Shown here piece by piece: positions 63,560 to 64,000 of a DNA stretch of 64,000 bases. The position numbers and the translations under genes were made by a program. Below the pieces are notes generated by a model. The model was not told the origin of the DNA, made no database searches, and saw nothing but the letters and a program-made list of their open reading frames with translations. Each line of letters starts with the position of its first letter. Position 1 is the first letter of the stretch. This DNA comes from Eupeodes corollae. Lineage: Eukaryota; Arthropoda; Insecta; Diptera; Syrphidae. Location: contig NC_079148.1 of NCBI RefSeq assembly GCF_945859685.1, positions 91,269,007 to 91,333,006 of the forward strand, given 5' to 3'.

Positions 63560-64000
63560 AAAAAGATTCCCCAGTTCATTGTTGCTTCCAAGACTTAAAT
63601 GGTTTACCAATAGACGCGCTCAATACATGAACAGAACTGACGAAGTTGCTGTCCAAAAACTCTCGCCTTTGGATAGCGTTGAAACATGATGCAACTCCTT
63701 GAAAGAGTGTATCTATGCAGCATACCGGAACCCTATTTATACCAATGTCAAGTTTGAGCGAAAAAAAAACTGGTTTGATATGGATTGTCATAAAGCTCAA
63801 AATCTTTACTAAGGCTATTTAACATTTACAGAAAATATATTCTAGCTGCAAGCAGAAAAAACTATTGTGAAGCAAATAACAAAAACCAACGTTCGTACTA
63901 CCAATGCATTTCTAGTCAACTCGCAAGTATTACCACAGCAAAAGATTGGTGCAAATAGGCCAAAGAGATAGACGTCAATCCTACGAATATACTGGAACCC
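63560..64000 (+). pseudogene. LINE fragment E, linker before RT
   Basis: In changing frames, WFDMDCHKA, RKYSSCKQK, a SYYQCISSQLAS segment and AKDWCK, AKEIDVN: the endonuclease-RT linker of a LINE, running off the window edge. Probably the same family as LINE D, whose RT would follow such a linker; that link is an inference. Confidence 0.5.

Overview
This window looks like AT-rich, transposon-laden DNA from a dipteran insect. The evidence is a split cell-surface gene of the fly Dpr family, a TMEM200-type membrane gene, an env-bearing gypsy-type errantivirus, Helitrons, mariner/Tc1/hAT remnants, jockey-type LINEs and a tRNA-derived SINE. The species cannot be named from the sequence alone, and introns of tens of kilobases suggest a large fly genome.

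Two host genes are supported. On the minus strand, about 5.0-5.8 kb, three exons encode a two-pass membrane protein of the TMEM200 family. On the plus strand, seven exons from 19.2 to 62.7 kb join in phase into a 452-residue protein with two immunoglobulin domains, a Dpr protein most like Dpr20. Its first intron would be about 31 kb and holds most of the repeats, including the retrovirus-like element.

Layout: 0-3 kb is an AT-rich repeat (called R here) split by a truncated Helitron. 3-4.5 kb holds a LINE fragment and a SINE. 5.0-5.8 kb is the TMEM200-like gene. 7.1-8.6 kb is a decayed multicopy gene with a GERFHQD motif. 10.7-14 kb has a LINE set in a SINE head, repeat R and a hAT relic. 15.6-17.4 kb is a second, near-identical Helitron. 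19.2 kb is dpr exon 1. 22.5-24.3 kb is a DNA element with terminal inverted repeats of about 257 bp around a truncated zinc-ligand ORF. 24.3-39 kb is nested repeats, LINEs, a MITE, a SINE/LINE composite with a 14-bp target duplication, and a 2.3-kb inverted R pair. 39.28-47.38 kb is a complete errantivirus with matching LTRs, inserted in an AAATAT repeat. 47.5-50.5 kb is a decayed LINE split by a 1-kb element with 5-bp target duplications. 50.7-62.7 kb carries dpr exons 2-7 with SINE, Tc1, MITE and mariner insertions between them. 62.7-64 kb has a SINE and a LINE fragment.

The host genes and the mobile elements appear unrelated in function. The most notable items are the young-looking errantivirus with open gag, pol and env, and a LINE family that repeatedly joins one position inside a tRNA-like SINE head. 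Others are the TIR element with the zinc-ligand ORF, and the dpr gene spread over 43 kb of repeats. All comparisons were made by eye; no database search or alignment program was run.
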